A stretch of DNA of 17,563 bases from Chlamydiia bacterium. GTDB taxonomy: Bacteria > Chlamydiota > Chlamydiia > Chlamydiales > JAAZZY01. The translations under genes were made by a program, and so were the position numbers. This document shows, one piece after another, positions 14,341 through 17,563 of the stretch (its first letter is position 1; every line of letters starts with the position of its first letter). The stretch is from NCBI GenBank assembly GCA_014239035.1, contig JAAZZY010000024.1, forward strand, positions 1 through 17,563. The letters are read 5' to 3'. Under the pieces are notes generated by a model. It did no database searches. It saw only the letters and a program-made list of their open reading frames with translations, and had not been told where the DNA came from.

Positions 14341-14605
14341 AAAATATTCCTTAAAATTTAATAGCCACTATATCAAAGATCTTAAAAAAATCCCTAAGAA
14401 AGCTCAGAAGTCTATTGTAGATAAAATCCTAGAGTTACAGAACAATCCAAGGCCTGTTGGCTGCAAAAAGCTACATGGACAATCTCATCCTCCTTTGTAT
14501 CGAATACGTGCAGGCGACTATCGAGTCGTTTATACAATCCAAGACAATGTACTTCTTGTGCTTATCATTTCTGTTGGACACAGAAAAAGTATCTATGAAA
14601 ATTGA
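14333..14605 (+). CDS. RelE/ParE-superfamily toxin (mRNA interferase-like)
   Basis: The 90-residue protein starts MAKKYSLKFN and carries the superfamily C-terminus: LYRIRAGDYRVVY at about 55-67, then VLIISVGHRKSIY at about 76-88. Arg57, Arg59, Arg64, His83, Arg84 and Tyr88 are at the positions usual for RelE-type nucleases that cleave mRNA on the ribosome. The pattern is closer to RelE/YafQ-like than to ParE, but gyrase poisoning cannot be excluded. The frame is open upstream to 14249, but that part overlaps the antitoxin in another frame. The ATG at 14333, overlapping the antitoxin stop (ATGGCTAA), gives the normal length and coupling. Both genes look intact, so the module may be active. Confidence 0.85.
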   Translation: MAKKYSLKFNSHYIKDLKKIPKKAQKSIVDKILELQNNPRPVGCKKLHGQSHPPLYRIRAGDYRVVYTIQDNVLLVLIISVGHRKSIYEN

Positions 14606-14634
14606 TAAATTTTAATACTGCCTTGTAAGAAAAA

Positions 14635-14663
14635 TTGCTCAAAATAAAATATTTTTTAATAAT
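14635..14663 (+). promoter_or_regulatory. Candidate promoter upstream of cyoA
   Basis: TTGCTC (14635-14640) and AATAAT (14658-14663) with a 17-bp spacer lie about 80 bases before the cyoA start, after the toxin gene. The -10 box matches five of six, the -35 box three of six. The surrounding DNA is nearly all A/T, so chance is likely. Confidence 0.3.
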
Positions 14664-14743
14664 ATCTCGACAATCTAGGCCATTTCTTATAAAAGGGTAG
14701 ATCCATTTTATTAAGTTAGGTATTTACCCCTAAAGCATCGGTT

Positions 14744-15607
14744 ATGAAAGTCAAATACAAAGCCATACTTGCCACCTTAATTGCATTATCACTCATTGCT
14801 GTTCTTATTGTTTTTTTATGCACACGCAATGCCCCTGTGCTTGAACCAAGAGGGATGATTGGGCATAAAGAGCGCAATCTAATTTTGGTATCAGCAGGTT
14901 TGATGCTCATTGTCATTATTCCTGTCTTTATCATGACACTTGTCTTTGCCTGGAAATATCGTGAAGGAAACTCTAAAGCTAAATACACACCAGAATGGGG
15001 ACACAGTTATGTTGCAGAGTCTGTTTGGTGGGGTGTTCCTTTTGTCATCATTTTGATTCTAGGAGTCCTTGCTTGGGAGACAAGCCATAGTCTCAACCCT
15101 TTTAGACCCATTGAATCGGCTAAATCTCCAATACATATACAAGCAGTAGCTCTTCAATGGAAGTGGCTCTTTATTTACCCAGAACACGGCATTGCCACAG
15201 TTAATTTCATTCAATTTCCAACAGATAGACCCTTAAACTTTGAAATTACAGCAGATGCTCCTATGAATTCTTTTTGGATTCCACAGCTTGGCGGCCAAAT
15301 ATATGCCATGCCATCTATGCGATCTAAGCTCCACTTAATTGCAGACACTGAAGGAGAATATATGGGAAGATCTTCTAATTATAGCGGGAAAGGGTTTGCT
15401 GGAATGACTTTTGTAGCAAAAGCATCTTCTGAAGATGAATTTGAAAGCTGGCTTAGTAATGCTAAAAGCTCTGGCAGTCTAGATTTTGATGGGTATGAAG
15501 AACTTGTAAGCCCAACTTCTAATAACCCTCCTGCATACTATAAGCTGGAAAATAGTGACCTATTTGATCAAATACTTATGAAATATAACCCACCACTAGA
15601 GAATTAA
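14744..15607 (+). CDS. cyoA: Cytochrome bo3 ubiquinol oxidase subunit II
   Basis: The 287-residue protein has the CyoA plan. An N-terminal hydrophobic helix (about 6-25) is followed by two membrane helices (about 45-70 and 93-111), then a periplasmic cupredoxin domain containing ALQWKWLFIYPEHGIATVN and NSFWIPQLGGQIYAMPSM. The CuA ligands of cytochrome c oxidases are absent (no Cys pair), as expected for a quinol oxidase, and the YSGKGFAGMTF stretch aligns with the CyoA core. Cys26 in IVFLC is at the place of the lipid-modified Cys of E. coli CyoA, but the -1 residue is Leu, so the lipobox is not canonical. The gene is separated from cyoB by one base. No Shine-Dalgarno sequence is seen before the ATG. 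Confidence 0.92.
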   Translation: MKVKYKAILATLIALSLIAVLIVFLCTRNAPVLEPRGMIGHKERNLILVSAGLMLIVIIPVFIMTLVFAWKYREGNSKAKYTPEWGHSYVAESVWWGVPFVIILILGVLAWETSHSLNPFRPIESAKSPIHIQAVALQWKWLFIYPEHGIATVNFIQFPTDRPLNFEITADAPMNSFWIPQLGGQIYAMPSMRSKLHLIADTEGEYMGRSSNYSGKGFAGMTFVAKASSEDEFESWLSNAKSSGSLDFDGYEELVSPTSNNPPAYYKLENSDLFDQILMKYNPPLEN

Positions 15608-15608
15608 T

Positions 15609-17447
15609 ATGCATTTTTGGGGAAGACTTACACTAGATGCTTTTAAACATGATTGGATCGAGTATGGCGCTGGAATTTCCATCATATTAGGAGCTGTTGG
15701 AGTTATTGCCCTTTTTACACACCTCAAACGTTGGAAATGGCTGTGGACTGAGTGGATTACAACTGTTGATCACAAAAAGATTGGGGTGATGTATCTTATT
15801 GTGACCTTTATCATGCTTGCCAAAGGTCTTGTTGATGGGTTGATGATGCGCGCTCAGCAAGCACTAGCTGTAGGCGATCACTGGGGATATTTACACGCGG
15901 AGCATTTTCAGCAGGTCTTTACTGCACATGGAGTCACCATGATTTTTTTCGTGGCCATGGGTATTGTATTTGCAGTGGCGAACTTAATACTTCCTCTTCA
16001 AATAGGAGCACGGGATGTCGCTTTTCCTTTCTTAAACTCAATGAGTTTTTGGCTTTTTGCATCGGGCTCTTTATATATACTTGTCTCACTGATCGTGGGA
16101 AGCTTTGCAGGTACTGGATGGACATCATACCCTCCGCTTTCGGGGATAAAATATAGCCCTGGGGAGGGAGTCGATTATTGGCTCTGGAGTATACAGATAT
16201 CGGGGATTGGTAGTTTAATCTCGGGCATTAACTTTTTAGTTACGACTCTCAAGATGCGCTGCAAAGGCATGACACTTATGCGCATGCCCATTTTTGTTTG
16301 GGCTATTTTGGTGACTATGATCTTAATTATCTTTGCATTCCCAGTCTTAACAGCAACTATCGGCATGCTTTCAACAGATCGCACAATACTCACTAAACTC
16401 TTTACTGCAGAATCTGGCGGCAACCCTATGATGTATGTCAACCTCATATGGGCGTGGGGTCATCCAGAGGTTTATATCTTAATTTTGCCCATCTTTGGAG
16501 TATTCTCTGAATTTGTTCCTGTGTTTTCTAGAAAGAAACTCTTTGGATACACATCAATGGTCTGGGCCCTTTTTGCCATTACCTTTCTTTCATTTGTCGT
16601 ATGGCTACATCACTTCTTTACAATGGGAGCGGGTGCAAATGTTAACGCATTCTTTGGTGTGATGACAATGATTATTGCAGTACCGACAGGTGTCAAGATT
16701 TTCAATTGGCTCTTTACAATGTATCGTGGACGTGTGAAGTTTACCACACCGATGTACTGGTTTTTAGGGTTTGTAATCGTCTTTTCAATTGGTGGCATGA
16801 CAGGTGTTTTGATGGCCATGCCTGCTGCAGACTTTCAATTTCATAACAGCTTATTCCTCATTGCGCACTTTCATAATGTAATTATTGGAGGCGTTGTCTT
16901 TGGCTCTTTTGGAGGCTTTGCTTATTGGTTTCCAAAGTTTACAGGATTCAAGCTCAACGAAACACTTGGAAAATGTGCATTCTGGTGCTGGTTATTTGGA
17001 TTTTTAATCGCGTTCATGCCTCTTTATGCCCTCGGGTTTATGGGAGCAACAAGACGCTTGAATCAATACAGCAACCCGTCTTGGCAGCCACTATTTATCC
17101 TTGCAGGGTTTGGAGCTCTTCTCATTGCGACTGGGGTGGCCTTTCAAGTGGCACAAGTATACGTTAGCATCAAACAAAAAGATAAAAATAAAGCGGGTAA
17201 CGATCCATGGGATGCAAGGACTTTAGAATGGTCTACGACATCTCCACCTCCATTTTATAACTTTGCCATTGAGCCAGAAGTGCATTCTAGAGACGCGTTC
17301 TGGGAAATGAAAAAAGCAGGCGATGTTCCAAAAGACGTAGAATATAAAGAGATCCACATGCCTAAAAACACTCCCGCAGGATTTTATATCGGAGCTATTA
17401 GCTTTGTCTTTGGGTTTAGTAGGAGCTTTATCAATAGTAAGATTTAG
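15609..17447 (+). CDS. cyoB: Cytochrome bo3 ubiquinol oxidase subunit I, C-terminus replaced
   Basis: This is the catalytic, proton-pumping subunit of the terminal oxidase that reduces O2 with electrons from ubiquinol. Heme and copper ligands are all present. His107 (FTAHGVTM) and His422 bind the low-spin heme b. His285 with Tyr289 (WGHPEVY), His334 and His335 (WLHHFF) form CuB, and His420 (AHFHN) binds heme o3. The sequence follows CyoB up to HMPKNTPAGFYIGAISFVFGF, then switches to a short unrelated tail (SRSFINSKI) and stops at 612 residues, against about 660 in E. coli. The last transmembrane helix and cytoplasmic tail (about 50-60 residues) are lost. From about 17398 the DNA encodes another protein in the +1 frame. 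cyoC, cyoD and cyoE are not in the window. This is either a genuine rearrangement or an assembly join. Confidence 0.88.
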   Translation: MHFWGRLTLDAFKHDWIEYGAGISIILGAVGVIALFTHLKRWKWLWTEWITTVDHKKIGVMYLIVTFIMLAKGLVDGLMMRAQQALAVGDHWGYLHAEHFQQVFTAHGVTMIFFVAMGIVFAVANLILPLQIGARDVAFPFLNSMSFWLFASGSLYILVSLIVGSFAGTGWTSYPPLSGIKYSPGEGVDYWLWSIQISGIGSLISGINFLVTTLKMRCKGMTLMRMPIFVWAILVTMILIIFAFPVLTATIGMLSTDRTILTKLFTAESGGNPMMYVNLIWAWGHPEVYILILPIFGVFSEFVPVFSRKKLFGYTSMVWALFAITFLSFVVWLHHFFTMGAGANVNAFFGVMTMIIAVPTGVKIFNWLFTMYRGRVKFTTPMYWFLGFVIVFSIGGMTGVLMAMPAADFQFHNSLFLIAHFHNVIIGGVVFGSFGGFAYWFPKFTGFKLNETLGKCAFWCWLFGFLIAFMPLYALGFMGATRRLNQYSNPSWQPLFILAGFGALLIATGVAFQVAQVYVSIKQKDKNKAGNDPWDARTLEWSTTSPPPFYNFAIEPEVHSRDAFWEMKKAGDVPKDVEYKEIHMPKNTPAGFYIGAISFVFGFSRSFINSKI

Positions 17448-17563
17448 AACTCCAATTAAAGAACCAGAGGAGCTCGCATACTTGTTTATTGCTATTGCTG
17501 TAGGCCTAGGTTTAGGAGCGAACCAAACAGTTCCAACAATAATAGCTACAATAATTATTTTAG
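17398..17563 (+). pseudogene. Fragment of a DUF4956-family membrane protein, no 5' end, runs off the window
   Basis: In the frame one base ahead of cyoB the DNA from 17398 to the window end encodes LALSLGLVGALSIVRFRTPI, KEPEELAYLFIAIAVGLGLG and a further hydrophobic stretch. GALSIVRFRTxIKxPxELAxLFxAIAxGLGxG is the hallmark of DUF4956 membrane proteins, whose function is unknown but which are often encoded near polyphosphate polymerase-like VTC proteins and CotH proteins (recollection). The N-terminal helices and start codon are missing because the sequence changes from cyoB to this gene within about 17401-17418. The fragment continues beyond 17563. Confidence 0.75.

Noticed and set aside
1..17563. 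CRISPR arrays, tRNA or rRNA genes
   Set aside because: No regularly spaced repeats were seen. No tRNA-like cloverleaf or rRNA sequence was recognised by eye, although a covariance search would be needed to be certain.

Overview
The window is AT-rich bacterial DNA from a Gram-negative organism with quinol-linked aerobic respiration (cyoA-cyoB). Several traits suggest a host- or amoeba-associated bacterium, for example of Legionella/Coxiella-like or Chlamydiae-like type: a very small eukaryote-like SET protein, a GrpB-GNAT fusion, many decayed genes, and orphan genes with AT-rich promoters. This is inference. No rRNA or marker gene is present, so I do not assign a taxon.

Layout. 1-622: two overlapping crcB fluoride-channel genes on the minus strand, the first cut by the window edge. 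739-1551: a GrpB-GNAT fusion gene. 1572-1957: a decayed minus-strand gene, perhaps of TssJ type. 2188-3378: an MFS transporter, convergent with a minus-strand pair made of an EncP/AdmH-type MIO aromatic ammonia-lyase/aminomutase (4246-5952) and a SAM methyltransferase (3399-4214). 6435-7860: two paralogous small proteins of a family I do not recognise, flanking an opposite-strand orphan gene, with a strong hairpin and palindromes between them. 8061-8330: relic of an IS30-type transposase. 8561-8926: minimal SET-domain protein. 9021-12029: NAD-malic enzyme and a YcaD-like MFS transporter in one minus-strand operon. 12209-12784: orphan 191-aa gene behind a good promoter. 12883-13489: gene graveyard with a carbamoyltransferase/malic-enzyme chimeric relic and the 3' part of an Asp/Glu racemase gene. 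13545-13967: yjdF-like gene. 14092-14605: RHH-RelE toxin-antitoxin module with overlapping inverted repeats over its promoter. 14744-17447: cyoA and cyoB, where cyoB loses its normal C-terminus and runs into part of a DUF4956 membrane-protein gene at the window end.

Working together. CyoAB would oxidise ubiquinol and pump protons. Malic enzyme would supply pyruvate and NADH from malate, and the adjacent MFS protein may move a related metabolite. The MIO enzyme and methyltransferase could form a two-step aromatic-acid pathway. The middle of the window (about 6.4-8.9 kb) looks like accessory DNA, and 12.8-13.5 kb looks like decaying DNA.
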